In this document: one piece after another, positions 42,682 to 53,697 of the stretch
Position numbering within the stretch: the stretch's first letter is position 1
Layout of the letters: each line of letters begins with the position of its first letter
Assembly (NCBI RefSeq): GCF_001713475.1
Contig: NZ_CP016499.1
Location: 3,659,501-3,723,500 of the forward strand
Source of the DNA: Agrobacterium sp. RAC06
GTDB taxonomy: Bacteria > Pseudomonadota > Alphaproteobacteria > Rhizobiales > Rhizobiaceae
Length of the DNA: 64,000 nucleotides
Direction of reading: 5' to 3'
Made by a program: the position numbers and the translations under genes
The notes under the pieces: model-generated
The model's input: the letters and a program-made list of their open reading frames with translations, nothing else
The model's database searches: none
Told to the model about the DNA's origin: nothing

Positions 42682-44277
42682 TCACATCCGGAAAATGCCG
42701 AACTGCGCCCGTTCTGGGATCGGGGCGTTCAGCGTTGCGGAAAGGGCGAGGCCAAGCACGTCGCGGGTCTGGGCGGGGTCGATGATGCCGTCATCCCACA
42801 TCCGGGCCGTCGCGTAATAGGGGTTGCCTTCGTCCTCGTATTTCTGGCGGATCGGCGCCTTGAAGGCCTCGGCCTCCTCCGCCGTCCAGCCTTCGGCGTC
42901 GCGATGGACGGTCGCCAGGACAGAGGCGGCCTGCTCGCCTCCCATCACCGAAATGCGCGCATTGGGCCAGGAAAACAGGAAGCGTGGCTGAAAGGCGCGG
43001 CCGCACATGCCGTAATTGCCGGCCCCGAAACTGCCGCCGATCAGCACAGTGACTTTCGGCACCTGTGCGCCCGCGACTGCGGTCACCAGCTTGGCGCCGT
43101 GTTTGGCGATGCCTTCCGCCTCGTATTTCCCGCCGACCATGAAGCCGGAAATGTTTTGCAGGAAGAGCAGCGGAATGCGCCTCTGGCAGGCGAGTTCGAT
43201 GAAGTGTGCGCCCTTCAGCGCACTTTCGGAAAACAGGACGCCATTGTTGGCGAGGATGGCGATGGGCATGCCCCAGAGACGGGCGAAACCGCAGACAAGG
43301 CTTGCCCCGTAGAGCGGCTTGAACTCCTGCAGTTCGGACCCATCGACGAGACGGGCGATCACCTCGCGCACGTCATAGGGTGTGCGCAGGTCCTGCGGGA
43401 CCACGCCGTAGAGCTCACTCGGGTCGAACAGGGGAGGGCGCGGTTTGTCCAGCTCAATGTCCACCGTCTTCGGTCGGTTCAGTGTCGCAACGATGTCGCG
43501 CACGATCAGTAGCGCGTGTTCGTCGTTTTCCGCCACATGATCGACAAGGCCGGACTTGCGGCCATGCACATCGGCCCCGCCCAGATCTTCGGCCGAGATC
43601 ACCTCGCCGGTTGCGGCTTTGACCAGGGGTGGACCGGCGAGAAAGATGGTGCCCTGGTTGCGGACGATCACCGTCTCGTCGGACATGGCCGGCACATAGG
43701 CGCCGCCCGCCGTACAGCTTCCCATGACGCAGGCGATTTGCGGAATGCCGGCGGCAGACATCTGCGCCTGATTGTAGAAGATCCGGCCAAAATGATCGCG
43801 ATCGGGGAAGACCTCGGCCTGATGCGGCAGGTTGGCACCGCCGGAATCCACAAGATAGATGCAGGGCAGTCGGTTTTCAGAGGCTATCTCCTGGGCTCTC
43901 AGGTGCTTCTTTACCGTCATCGGGAAATAGGCGCCGCCCTTCACCGTCGGATCATGGGCGACGATCATGCATTCGCGACCGGAGACACGGCCTATGCCCG
44001 TGATCATGCCCGCGCCCGGCGCCTCGTCACCATACATGCCGCCTGCCGCCAGTTGCCCGATCTCCAGGAAAGGGGAGCCGGGGTCGAGCAGTCGCAACAC
44101 GCGATCCCGGGGCAGAAGCTTGCCACGCGCGACATGACGTTGGCGATGGCTTTCAGCCCCGCCCAATGCGGCGGTGGCCACCTTCGACCGCAATTCTTCG
44201 GCAAGCGCGGCGTTGCGGGCCGCATTGGCCTTGAAGCTTTCGCTGTCACGGTCGAGCATGGTCGAGAGTATCGGCAT
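42682..44277 (-). CDS. liuB: Methylcrotonyl-CoA carboxylase carboxyltransferase beta subunit
   Basis: This 531-residue crotonase-fold carboxyltransferase pairs with the biotin subunit. Characteristic stretches include [44 protein letters not shown] and [19 protein letters not shown] 44277 overlaps the dehydrogenase stop (TGATG). It transfers carboxyl from biotin to 3-methylcrotonyl-CoA, giving 3-methylglutaconyl-CoA. The frame opens 33 codons further upstream without homology. Confidence 0.92.
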   Translation of the reverse strand: MPILSTMLDRDSESFKANAARNAALAEELRSKVATAALGGAESHRQRHVARGKLLPRDRVLRLLDPGSPFLEIGQLAAGGMYGDEAPGAGMITGIGRVSGRECMIVAHDPTVKGGAYFPMTVKKHLRAQEIASENRLPCIYLVDSGGANLPHQAEVFPDRDHFGRIFYNQAQMSAAGIPQIACVMGSCTAGGAYVPAMSDETVIVRNQGTIFLAGPPLVKAATGEVISAEDLGGADVHGRKSGLVDHVAENDEHALLIVRDIVATLNRPKTVDIELDKPRPPLFDPSELYGVVPQDLRTPYDVREVIARLVDGSELQEFKPLYGASLVCGFARLWGMPIAILANNGVLFSESALKGAHFIELACQRRIPLLFLQNISGFMVGGKYEAEGIAKHGAKLVTAVAGAQVPKVTVLIGGSFGAGNYGMCGRAFQPRFLFSWPNARISVMGGEQAASVLATVHRDAEGWTAEEAEAFKAPIRQKYEDEGNPYYATARMWDDGIIDPAQTRDVLGLALSATLNAPIPERAQFGIFRM

Positions 44278-45440
44278 CAGCTTGTCTCTCCCGCGCCGAT
44301 GACCTCCCGGCCGATCAGCATCCGGCGCACCTCGTTGGTACCAGCGCCGATATCGAGGAGCTTTGCATCGCGCCAATAGCGTTCGACGGGCCAGTCTTTG
44401 GTGTAACCCGCGCCACCCAGCGCCTGGATCGCCTGTTCGGCCACCTTCACCGCGCTTTCCGAGGCATAGAGGATCGCACCGGCGGCGTCCTGACGCGTTG
44501 TCCTGCCGGCATCGCAGGCTCGCGCCACGGTATAGACATAGGCGCGGGCGGAGTTCAGCGCCACGACCATGTCGGCGATCTTGGCCTGCATCAGCTGGAA
44601 GCTTCCGATCGGTCGACCAAACTGCCGACGCTCCCTGACATAGGGCAGGACGACGTCGAGGCAGGCCTGCATGATGCCGAGCTGGATGCCGGAAAGCACG
44701 ACCCGCTCATAGTCCAGGCCGGACATCAGCACTTTCACCCCGCCGTTCAGCGGACCCATGACGTTTTCCTCAGGCACGAAGCAGTCCTGGAAAACGAGTT
44801 CGGCCGTCGGCGAGCCGCGCATGCCGAGTTTGTCGATCTTCTGGCCGATCGAGAAGCCGGGGAAATCCTTTTCGATGAGAAAGGCCGTGATGCCCTTCGA
44901 TCCCGCTGCAGGATCCGTCTTGGCATAGACGACGAGCGTCTGGGCATAGGGAGCATTGGTGATCCAGAATTTGGTGCCGTTCAGGCGAAAACCGCCCTCG
45001 ACCCTGTCGGCGCGGAGCCGCATGGAGACAACGTCGGATCCGGCGCCGGCTTCGGACATGGCAAGGCTGCCGACATGGTCTCCGGAAATCAGTCCTGGCA
45101 GATATTTCGCCTTCTGCTCATCCGAACCCCAGCGCGCGATCTGGTTGATGCACAGATTGGAATGCGCGCCGTAGGACAGGCCGGCCGAGGCCGAGGCGCG
45201 GCTGATTTCCTCGCAGGCAACGACATGTTCGAGATAGCCAAGACCCAGACCGCCGTCCGTTTCCGCAACCGTCATGCCATGCAGGCCGAGAACGCCCATG
45301 GCCGGCCAGAGTTCGCGCGGAAAGCGATCCTGCGCGTCGATTTCGGCGGCGATCGGCGCGATTCGTTCGCGCGCGAAACGCGCTGTCGTCTCGCGGATCG
45401 CCTCCGCCATTTCGCCAAGCCCGAAGTCCATCTCAGTCAT
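44277..45440 (-). CDS. liuA: Isovaleryl-CoA dehydrogenase
   Basis: This 387-residue FAD flavoprotein of the acyl-CoA dehydrogenase family keeps the isovaleryl-CoA-specific catalytic Glu in the [13 protein letters not shown] segment rather than at the usual C-terminal position, where it reads [13 protein letters not shown]. It also has the SEAGAGSDV and [11 protein letters not shown]/substrate motifs. It oxidises isovaleryl-CoA to 3-methylcrotonyl-CoA. ATG 45440 has the strong GGAGGAAG ribosome site. Confidence 0.93.
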   Translation of the reverse strand: MTEMDFGLGEMAEAIRETTARFARERIAPIAAEIDAQDRFPRELWPAMGVLGLHGMTVAETDGGLGLGYLEHVVACEEISRASASAGLSYGAHSNLCINQIARWGSDEQKAKYLPGLISGDHVGSLAMSEAGAGSDVVSMRLRADRVEGGFRLNGTKFWITNAPYAQTLVVYAKTDPAAGSKGITAFLIEKDFPGFSIGQKIDKLGMRGSPTAELVFQDCFVPEENVMGPLNGGVKVLMSGLDYERVVLSGIQLGIMQACLDVVLPYVRERRQFGRPIGSFQLMQAKIADMVVALNSARAYVYTVARACDAGRTTRQDAAGAILYASESAVKVAEQAIQALGGAGYTKDWPVERYWRDAKLLDIGAGTNEVRRMLIGREVIGAGETS

Positions 45441-45486
45441 GTGGCTTCCTCCAGGATATCCTGTCATGCGGTCCGGCCCAAGTCGG

Positions 45487-46881
45487 TCAGATATGCAGCG
45501 CGTGTCCCAAGGCCCTCAGAGAGGCTTCCTGCAGGGCTTCGCCGCGTGTCGGGTGTGCATGGATGGTCGCGGCGATATCCTCCAGCCGCGCGCCCATTTC
45601 GATGGCCATTGCGAAGGTCGAGGCAAGTTCGGAGACGCCCGCTCCAACCGCCTGAAGCCCCAGCACGACATGGGTATCGGACCGCGCGACGACGCGTACG
45701 AAACCATCTTCATCCTCCACCGTCATCGCCCGTCCGTTTGCGGTGAAGGGGAACTGGCCGATCTTGACATCGAAGCCGTGTCTGCGGGCTTCCTCCGGTA
45801 AGAGGCCGGCGCTGACGATTTCCGGATCGGTGAAGCAGATGGCCGGAATGCAGCGCTTGTCCCAGGCGCGCTTGCGGCCGGCAACGATCTCCGCGACCAT
45901 TTCGCCCTGCGCCATGGCCCGATGCGCCAGCATGGGCTCGCCTGTCACGTCGCCGATCGCGTAAACCCCGCGCATGGATGTGTGGCAGCGGTCATCGACC
46001 TGCAGGAACGAACCGATCCGGTCGAGATCGAGTTCTTCCAGGCCAGAACCCGTGGTGCGCGGCCGTCGCCCGACAGCGACCAGAATGCGATCGGCCGGCA
46101 GCTCGCGCCGTCCCTCTGCGGTCTCGACGACCAGCGCCTCGCCCGTGTCGGAAAGCCCGACGGCCCTTGCCTCCGTCAGCACCTTGATGCCGCGTTCGCC
46201 CAGCCTGCGCAGAACCGGTTTGACCAGATCGGCATCGTAGAGCGGCAGGATCTGCGATGTCGCCTCAACCACGGTGACCTCGGACCCCATCCGGGCGAAG
46301 GCCGTTCCGAGTTCGAGCCCGATATAGCCGCCGCCCACGACGACGAGCCGTTTGGGCAGTTCGGTCAGCGACAAGGCTTCGGTGGAGGAAATCACTCGCC
46401 CGCCAAACGGCAGGGCTGTAAGCTCGACGGAATCAGAGCCGGTCGCAATCACCACGGTTTCGGCGCGGATGACCTGCTGGCCGGTTTCCGTGGACACTTC
46501 CACGGTCTTGCCGTCACGAAAACGGGCGCGGCCATGAACGATCTTAACCCGAGCCTTCTGCAGGAGGCCGGAGACACCACCGGTCAGTCTGCCGACAATC
46601 GCGTCCTTCCAGGCCATGGTTTTGGACAGATCGATCGAAGGTGCCTCGACGCGAATGCCAAGGGCGTTCTCGCCGAGGGAGAGGGCGCGGGTCTTGTCGA
46701 AGGTCTCCGCCGCATGGATGAGCGCCTTCGAAGGAATGCAGCCGACCGTCAGACAGGTGCCACCGGGGCGGCCTTCCTCAACGATGACGGTATCAATCCC
46801 AAGCTGTCCTGCCTTGATGGCGCAGACATAGCCCCCGGGACCGGCACCGATTATGAGAAGCTTGCAGGAAATCTCTTTCAT
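45487..46881 (-). CDS. lpdA: Dihydrolipoyl dehydrogenase (E3 of branched-chain keto acid dehydrogenase)
   Basis: This 464-residue FAD/NAD disulfide oxidoreductase has GAGPGGYVCAIKAG, the redox-active pair GGTCLTVGCIPSKAL (Cys43, Cys48), NAD-binding GGGYIGLELG and the C-terminal HAHPTRGEAL active-site His segment. It reoxidises the lipoyl arm of the adjacent E2. It is 3 bp from the E2 gene, so this E3 is dedicated to the branched-chain complex. Confidence 0.95.
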   Translation of the reverse strand: MKEISCKLLIIGAGPGGYVCAIKAGQLGIDTVIVEEGRPGGTCLTVGCIPSKALIHAAETFDKTRALSLGENALGIRVEAPSIDLSKTMAWKDAIVGRLTGGVSGLLQKARVKIVHGRARFRDGKTVEVSTETGQQVIRAETVVIATGSDSVELTALPFGGRVISSTEALSLTELPKRLVVVGGGYIGLELGTAFARMGSEVTVVEATSQILPLYDADLVKPVLRRLGERGIKVLTEARAVGLSDTGEALVVETAEGRRELPADRILVAVGRRPRTTGSGLEELDLDRIGSFLQVDDRCHTSMRGVYAIGDVTGEPMLAHRAMAQGEMVAEIVAGRKRAWDKRCIPAICFTDPEIVSAGLLPEEARRHGFDVKIGQFPFTANGRAMTVEDEDGFVRVVARSDTHVVLGLQAVGAGVSELASTFAMAIEMGARLEDIAATIHAHPTRGEALQEASLRALGHALHI

Positions 46882-46884
46882 GGC

Positions 46885-48153
46885 TCAGCCTTCGATAAAG
46901 ATCAGCGCCGGGGTCTCCATCAGCACCCGCAGGCGCTGGACGAAGGTCGCCGCATTCCAGCCATCGACGACCCGGTGATCGAAGCTGGAGGACAGGTTCA
47001 TCATCTTGCGCGGCACAAACTGCGTGCCGTCCCAGATCGGTCGGATCGCGATCTTGTTGACGCCGACGATCGCGACTTCCGGGTGGTTGATGACAGGGGT
47101 CGAGACGATGCCGCCAAGCGCTCCGAGCGAGGTGATGGTGATGGTCGAGCCGGTCAGTTCGTCCCGCGTCGCCGTGCCGGCGCGGGTGGCTTCGGCAAGC
47201 CGGTTCATCTCGCTTGCGCAATCCCATATGCCGCGCGCCTCGGCATGTTTGACCACCGGCACGGCAAGACCGGCGGCGGTCTGGGTGGCGATGCCGATAT
47301 GCACCGCGCCGAAACGGGTGAGCACGCCGGCATCGTCGTCGAAGGTGGCGTTGACATCAGGTTGCTCGACGACCGCCTTGACCATGGCGCGCATCAGGAA
47401 GGGCAGGAGCGTGAGCTTTGGCTGGTCAGGCCGGCGTTCGGCATTCATCTTGGCGCGCAGTTCTTCAAGCGCTGTGACGTCCACTTCCTCCACATAGGTG
47501 ATGTGGGGAATGCGCGAGGTGGAGACGACCATTTTCTCGGCGATCCGGCGCCGAAGGCCGGTCAGTTTGATCTCCTCCCGCGTGGTCTTCTTGGCGAGCC
47601 CGGAGACCGCAGGGGCTGGATCGGCACCGCGAGCGAGATAGTGCTCGACATCCTCGCGCAGAATGCGTCCGGCCGGACCCGATCCGCGCAACAGGCGCAG
47701 GTCGATGCCGTTCTCGCGCGCCAGCAGGCGGACCGAGGGGGCGGCGAGCGGCTTGTCGAATTCGGGTGAGGGTTGTCGGGCCGGAGGTGTGGCTGGTGCT
47801 GCCGGCGTGGCAGACTTGGGCGGCATGAGTGCCGGTTCGTTGGTTGTCGTTGCCTGTTGCGGCTCGGTTGTCGCGTCCACCGTCTCCGGTGTCGCCGGCT
47901 TCTCGTCTGCACCATCCGTTGCGATCCGGATGAGGGGCGCCTTGACCGCGATCGTGTCTCCCACTTCGCCGCCAAGCCAGACCACTGTGCCACTGACGGG
48001 TGTGGGGATCTCCACGGTCGCCTTGTCGGTCATCACAGCGGCGACCATCATGTCCTCGCGCACGGGATCACCGATCTTCACCATCCATTCGACAAGCTCA
48101 GCCTCGGCCACGCCTTCGCCGACATCGGGCATCTTGATCGTGAATTCGCCCAT
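46885..48153 (-). CDS. bkdB: Branched-chain keto acid dehydrogenase E2 (lipoamide acyltransferase)
   Basis: This 422-residue protein has an N-terminal lipoyl domain (lipoyl Lys44 in MTDKATVEIP), a Pro/Ala-rich linker and an E1/E3-binding domain (APSVRLLARENGIDL, about 135-165). Its catalytic acyltransferase domain ends in FDHRVVDGW with the catalytic His. It transfers the branched acyl group to CoA. It lies 3 bp after the E1 beta gene. Confidence 0.94.
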   Translation of the reverse strand: MGEFTIKMPDVGEGVAEAELVEWMVKIGDPVREDMMVAAVMTDKATVEIPTPVSGTVVWLGGEVGDTIAVKAPLIRIATDGADEKPATPETVDATTEPQQATTTNEPALMPPKSATPAAPATPPARQPSPEFDKPLAAPSVRLLARENGIDLRLLRGSGPAGRILREDVEHYLARGADPAPAVSGLAKKTTREEIKLTGLRRRIAEKMVVSTSRIPHITYVEEVDVTALEELRAKMNAERRPDQPKLTLLPFLMRAMVKAVVEQPDVNATFDDDAGVLTRFGAVHIGIATQTAAGLAVPVVKHAEARGIWDCASEMNRLAEATRAGTATRDELTGSTITITSLGALGGIVSTPVINHPEVAIVGVNKIAIRPIWDGTQFVPRKMMNLSSSFDHRVVDGWNAATFVQRLRVLMETPALIFIEG

Positions 48154-48156
48154 GGC

Positions 48157-49170
48157 TCAGGCCTCCATGACGTCGATGAGCGCGCGGCCGACCCGCGCAG
48201 GTCCCGGGAAATAGTCCCATTCCTGCGCATGCGGATAGGGCGTGTCCCAACCGGCCACGCGCATGACAGGCGCTTCCAGATGGTAGAAGCAATGCTCCTG
48301 CACCAGCGACACGATTTCGCCGCCGAAACCGGAGGTCAGTGTCGCCTCATGCACCACGACGCATCGGCCCGTTTTGGTGACCGACTTGACGATCGTGTCG
48401 AGATCGAGCGGCATCAGGCTGCGAAGGTCGATCACTTCGGCGTCGATGCCGGTCTCCTCAGCTGCGGCCAGCGCCACATGCACCATGGTCCCGTAGGTGA
48501 TCACGGTAACGGCGGAACCCTCGCGGCGGATGTCCGCCTTGCCGATCGGGATCGTGTAATAGCCTTCCGGCACCTCGCCCAGTTCATGGCGGGACCAGGG
48601 CGTCACGGGCCGGTCGTGATGGCCGTCGAAGGGGCCGTTATAGAGGCGCTTGGGCTCCAGAAAGATGACCGGATCCGGATCCGCAATCGCAGCGGTCAGC
48701 AGGCCCTTGGCGTCATAGGGATTGGACGGGACAACCACTTTCAGGCCGCAGACATGGGTGAACAGTGCTTCCGGGCTCTGGCTGTGGGTCTGTCCGCCGA
48801 AAATGCCGCCGCCGGTTGGCATGCGCACCACGATCGGGCAGGTAAAGTCGCCATTCGACCGATAGCGGATGCGGGCCGCCTCCTGGGTCAGTTGGTCATA
48901 GGCGGGATACATGTAGTCTGCGAACTGGATCTCGACGCAGGGCTTCAGGCCATAGGCCGCCATGCCGATTGCGGCTCCCACGATGCCGGATTCGTTGATC
49001 GGCGTGTCGAAGCAGCGGGTCTTTCCATATTTTGCCTGCAGACCTTGGGTGCAGCGGAACACGCCGCCGAAATAACCGACGTCCTCGCCAAACACGACCA
49101 CGTCGTCGTCGCGCTCCATGGAGACGTCCATGGCGCTGCGGACCGCTTCGATCATCGTCATTCTGGCCAT
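48157..49170 (-). CDS. bkdA2: Branched-chain keto acid dehydrogenase E1 beta subunit
   Basis: This 337-residue transketolase-like subunit has VVVFGEDVGYFGGVFRCTQGL and the C-terminal GFGGEIVSLVQEH stretch typical of E1 beta. ATG 49170 starts 1 bp after the E1 alpha stop; the upstream in-frame ATG at 49269 overlaps E1 alpha by about 100 bp and is rejected. It forms the ThDP-dependent decarboxylase with E1 alpha. Confidence 0.94.
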   Translation of the reverse strand: MARMTMIEAVRSAMDVSMERDDDVVVFGEDVGYFGGVFRCTQGLQAKYGKTRCFDTPINESGIVGAAIGMAAYGLKPCVEIQFADYMYPAYDQLTQEAARIRYRSNGDFTCPIVVRMPTGGGIFGGQTHSQSPEALFTHVCGLKVVVPSNPYDAKGLLTAAIADPDPVIFLEPKRLYNGPFDGHHDRPVTPWSRHELGEVPEGYYTIPIGKADIRREGSAVTVITYGTMVHVALAAAEETGIDAEVIDLRSLMPLDLDTIVKSVTKTGRCVVVHEATLTSGFGGEIVSLVQEHCFYHLEAPVMRVAGWDTPYPHAQEWDYFPGPARVGRALIDVMEA

Positions 49171-49171
49171 G

Positions 49172-50446
<1,275 letters not shown>

Positions 50447-50512
50447 TCAATCGAAGTGAATGGTAAGCGTCTTGTGAGTGGCAAGCCATGACAAAACTGC
50501 ATCCAATTCTTT

Positions 50513-50526
50513 GGCCAGTTTTGCCA
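50513..50526 (-). promoter_or_regulatory. Candidate AraC-regulator box upstream of bkd-liu operon
   Basis: On the minus strand this reads TGGCAAAACTGGCC, differing at one base from a 14-mer at 51594-51607 in the araC/SDR gap. The similarity continues downstream (AAAGAATTGGAT against TCAAGAATGGAT). It lies about 110 bp upstream of the E1 alpha start. Confidence 0.5.
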
Positions 50527-50563
50527 TATGTCTTATGGGACAGCAGATGCCGGCTTTTGCCGT

Positions 50564-51565
50564 CTAAAGAGATCTGGAACTCTTGCGGAAAGCCTCGGGG
50601 CTCACACCCATCCATTTCTTGAAGGCCCGATAGAAGGCGCTCGGTTCCGAATACCCCAGGCGGGCGGCAATATCGCTAACGGTATCATGGGTGTTCATCA
50701 GCATGTCCCTGGCAAGATCACGGCGAATGTCGTCCTTGATGCTGGCATAGCTTTGTCCTTCGTCATGCAGGCGGTGGCGCAGCGTCGAAGACGACATCCG
50801 CATATCGCGAGCCAGATCTGCGAAGCTGCCCCAGTCTGCAGGCCCCTTCTGGTTCAATCGGCGTCTGACGGCAGCAGCCGTGCCGGCGTCATAGCGATAG
50901 CGGATCAGGATATTGGCCGGCGCTCCCCGAAGGAATTGCCGCAATGCCTGCTCGTTGCGCGCGATCGGCAAGGCCAGCATGGAGGAATCGAAGCCGAGGC
51001 GGCTCACCGGTTGCGAGAAGCGAATGGGAGCGCCGAAGAAAAGCCGGTGTTCGGCACTCAGTTTCGGTTCGCTGCAGCGAAAATCCACAAGGCGGATCGG
51101 AATACGTCTGCCCACCAGCCAGCAGGTCAATCCATGCAGGATGATCCAGTAGCTGCGATAGGCGAAGGCGGAGCGGGGTTTTCCGGTTTCGCAAAGCTCG
51201 ATCACTGCGGTGCCGTCGCGAACCTCAAGCCGACCTGTCGGTTCCCCCAGGACGACATTCAGAAAACGCAAGGCCCGCCGCAGGGCTCGCTCCAGCGTTG
51301 GCGCATGCAGCACGCAATGGCACAGGAGCGTGAAGCTGCCGCGTGGCATCGTTCGTTCGCCGAGACCGAAACACTCGTCATTCAGCTCCTCGGCAATTGC
51401 GAGCCAGAGGCGCCCGAAAGTCTGGGTCGAAACCGGTTGGTCCACGACAGGCGGAAGACCGAGCCGGGACAGAAGCGGCTCTGTGGGCCTGCCTGCGCGT
51501 CTGAGGCTGTCGAGTGCCTCCTCGACGAAACCCGTCGAGATCATATGTCGTTCGGTCTCAGCCAT
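50564..51565 (-). CDS. AraC-family transcriptional regulator (OruR/ArgR-like N-terminal domain)
   Basis: This 333-residue regulator has an N-terminal Arabinose_bd-type ligand domain (about 15-210) and a C-terminal two-HTH AraC domain (FADLARDMRMSSSTLRHRLHDEG, then VSDIAARLGYSEPSAFYRAFKKWMG). It is transcribed away from the Ile/Val operon and lies next to the leucine operon promoter. Near-identical boxes are found on both sides, so it probably controls both sets, with a degradation intermediate as the ligand. Confidence 0.88.
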   Translation of the reverse strand: MAETERHMISTGFVEEALDSLRRAGRPTEPLLSRLGLPPVVDQPVSTQTFGRLWLAIAEELNDECFGLGERTMPRGSFTLLCHCVLHAPTLERALRRALRFLNVVLGEPTGRLEVRDGTAVIELCETGKPRSAFAYRSYWIILHGLTCWLVGRRIPIRLVDFRCSEPKLSAEHRLFFGAPIRFSQPVSRLGFDSSMLALPIARNEQALRQFLRGAPANILIRYRYDAGTAAAVRRRLNQKGPADWGSFADLARDMRMSSSTLRHRLHDEGQSYASIKDDIRRDLARDMLMNTHDTVSDIAARLGYSEPSAFYRAFKKWMGVSPEAFRKSSRSL

Positions 51566-51593
51566 GGTCCTCGTTCGACCTCAAGTGCGTCAG

Positions 51594-51607
51594 TGGCAAA
51601 AGTGGCC
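51594..51607 (+). promoter_or_regulatory. Candidate AraC-regulator box in the divergent araC/SDR promoter
   Basis: TGGCAAAAGTGGCC, 29 bp upstream of araC and about 100 bp upstream of the SDR gene. It is one mismatch from the box at 50513-50526 on the opposite strand, with related sequence beyond. Confidence 0.5.
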
Positions 51608-51706
51608 TCAAGAATGGATCAATTTCGTCATCGGTTGCAACTGTGAAACGCAGTAGAGTTTGCGCCATCGGCAGCTTCAGGCGAGGACTGAAGGGGAGGA
51701 GGGTCG

Positions 51707-52474
51707 ATGCGCATCGAGAATGGCTGTTTCATCGTGACCGGCGGTTGCTCCGGACTTGGCGCGGCGACGGTGCGCATGATCAGCGAGGCGGGCGGTCGTG
51801 TCTTGATTGCCGATCGTGATCGCGATCGGTGGCCATCGCTTGTGCGGGAGCTCGGCGACAACGTTGCTTTTCTTGAAACAGACGTGACGCGTGCGCAGGA
51901 TGGCGCTGCGGCAATCGAGGCTGCGACGAAAGCTTTCGGCAATGTGCGGGGATTGATCAATTGCGCCGGTGTGGCGCCTGCGGAGAAGGTTGTCGGCCGC
52001 GACGGGCCGCATGGGCTGGAGAGCTTCGAACGCACGATCGGGATCAACCTTGTCGGCACCTTCAACATGGTCCGGCTAGCCGCTGCCGCGATCCAGACGA
52101 ACGAACCCGATGAGGAGGGTGAACGTGGCGTCATCATCAATACTGCTTCCGTTGCCGCCTTCGACGGCCAGATCGGGCAGGCGGCCTACGCTGCCTCCAA
52201 GGGCGGTATTGCTGCGATGACCTTGCCAATTGCTCGTGAACTCGCACGGTTCGGCATTCGCGTCATGGCGATTGCGCCGGGTGTGTTCGAAACGCCGATG
52301 ATGGCGGGCATGCCGGAGCAGGTGCGCGAAGGTCTCGCGTCCAGCGTGCCCTTTCCGCCCCGCCTCGGCAGGCCGGTCGAATTCGCAGCCCTCGCCCGCC
52401 ATATCATTGAAAACACGATGCTCAACGGGGAGGTCATCCGCCTCGATGGAGCCATCCGCATGGGCGCGCGCTGA
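51707..52474 (+). CDS. SDR 3-hydroxy-2-methylbutyryl-CoA / 3-hydroxyacyl-CoA dehydrogenase (HSD10-like)
   Basis: This 255-residue SDR has an intact NAD motif (GGCSGLG, 13-19), [11 protein letters not shown] and catalytic YAASK, and closely matches the type II 3-hydroxyacyl-CoA dehydrogenase pattern ([13 protein letters not shown]). It oxidises 2-methyl-3-hydroxybutyryl-CoA in isoleucine degradation. It is first in a four-gene plus-strand operon with thiolase, acyl-CoA dehydrogenase and HIBADH, divergent from araC. Confidence 0.9.
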   Translation: MRIENGCFIVTGGCSGLGAATVRMISEAGGRVLIADRDRDRWPSLVRELGDNVAFLETDVTRAQDGAAAIEAATKAFGNVRGLINCAGVAPAEKVVGRDGPHGLESFERTIGINLVGTFNMVRLAAAAIQTNEPDEEGERGVIINTASVAAFDGQIGQAAYAASKGGIAAMTLPIARELARFGIRVMAIAPGVFETPMMAGMPEQVREGLASSVPFPPRLGRPVEFAALARHIIENTMLNGEVIRLDGAIRMGAR

Positions 52475-52494
52475 TCGCTGCTGAAGGAGAAAAG

Positions 52495-53682
52495 ATGGGA
52501 GTTCAGGATCCAATCGTCATTGTCGGTTCTGCCCGAACCCCGATCGGGGGCTTTCAGGGCGAGCTGAAGGAGATGACCGCAGCCGCGCTGGGCGCTGCCG
52601 CCATCCGGGCGGCGCTCGACCGCAGCGGGCTTCCAGTCGAGGCCGTCGAAGAGATCCTGTTCGGCTGTGTCCTGCCGGCAGGCCAGGGCCAGGCGCCTGC
52701 AAGGCAGGCCGCGATCGGTGCCGGTCTGCCTTTCTCGGCGGGGGCTACGACCGTCAACAAGATGTGCGGTTCGGGCATGAAGGCCGCCATGCTCGCCCAT
52801 GACTTGCTGGTTGCCGGGAGCGCCTCCGTCGCTGTTGCAGGCGGCATGGAGAGCATGACGAATGCGCCCTATCTGCTGGACCGCGCCCGCGCCGGCTACC
52901 GGCTCGGACATGGGCGTGTGCTCGATCACATGTTTCTCGACGGGCTCGAGGATGCCTATGACAAGGGCCGGCTGATGGGCACCTTCGCGGAGGATTGCGC
53001 CGAGGCCTACCAGTTTACGCGCGAGGCACAGGACGCCTATGCCGTCGCCTCGCTCACGCGGGCAACAAAGGCTATCGCCGATGGCGGCTTCGATCGCGAA
53101 GTCGTGCCGGTTGTCGTCAAATCCGGCAAGGCTGAACAGGAGATCAGCCGCGACGAGCAGCCAGGCAAGGCAAAGCCGGAGAAGATCCCGACGCTGAAGC
53201 CCGCCTTCCGCGACGGCGGTACGGTGACGGCTGCCAATTCCAGCTCGATCTCCGATGGTGCGGCTGCACTCGTCCTGATGCGACGCTCGGAAGCGGAGCG
53301 GCGCGGTCTTGCCCCGCTTGCCACGATCCTTGGGCACGCCACGCATTCGCAGGCGCCTAGCCTGTTTGCCACCGCGCCGATCGGTGCCCTCCAGAAGCTC
53401 TCCGATCGCATCGGCCTGCCACTTTCAGAGATTGACCTGTTCGAGATCAATGAGGCCTTTGCGGTCGTCGCCATGGCCGCGATGCGCGACCTCGATCTGC
53501 CGCATGACAAGGTCAATATTCATGGCGGTGCCTGCGCGCTGGGCCATCCGATCGGCGCCTCGGGCGCGCGGATCCTGGTGACGCTTATCGCCGCACTCGA
53601 ACGGTACGATCTGAAACGCGGCATGGCGGCTCTCTGCATTGGCGGTGGCGAAGCCACGGCGATTGCCATTGAGCGGGCGTGA
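52495..53682 (+). CDS. Acetyl-CoA C-acyltransferase (thiolase)
   Basis: This 395-residue thiolase has nucleophilic Cys91 ([10 protein letters not shown]), the [16 protein letters not shown] motif with the His and the C-terminal [11 protein letters not shown]ys. It cleaves 2-methylacetoacetyl-CoA (isoleucine path) or acetoacetyl-CoA (leucine path). It lies 20 bp after the SDR gene. Confidence 0.92.
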   Translation: MGVQDPIVIVGSARTPIGGFQGELKEMTAAALGAAAIRAALDRSGLPVEAVEEILFGCVLPAGQGQAPARQAAIGAGLPFSAGATTVNKMCGSGMKAAMLAHDLLVAGSASVAVAGGMESMTNAPYLLDRARAGYRLGHGRVLDHMFLDGLEDAYDKGRLMGTFAEDCAEAYQFTREAQDAYAVASLTRATKAIADGGFDREVVPVVVKSGKAEQEISRDEQPGKAKPEKIPTLKPAFRDGGTVTAANSSSISDGAAALVLMRRSEAERRGLAPLATILGHATHSQAPSLFATAPIGALQKLSDRIGLPLSEIDLFEINEAFAVVAMAAMRDLDLPHDKVNIHGGACALGHPIGASGARILVTLIAALERYDLKRGMAALCIGGGEATAIAIERA

Positions 53683-53697
53683 TTGGAGGAAGACGGG

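Noticed and set aside
45452..45463. 12-bp palindrome CAGGATATCCTG upstream of isovaleryl-CoA dehydrogenase
   Set aside because: It overlaps the ribosome-binding region inside an operon, where a transcriptional operator is unlikely; probably chance.
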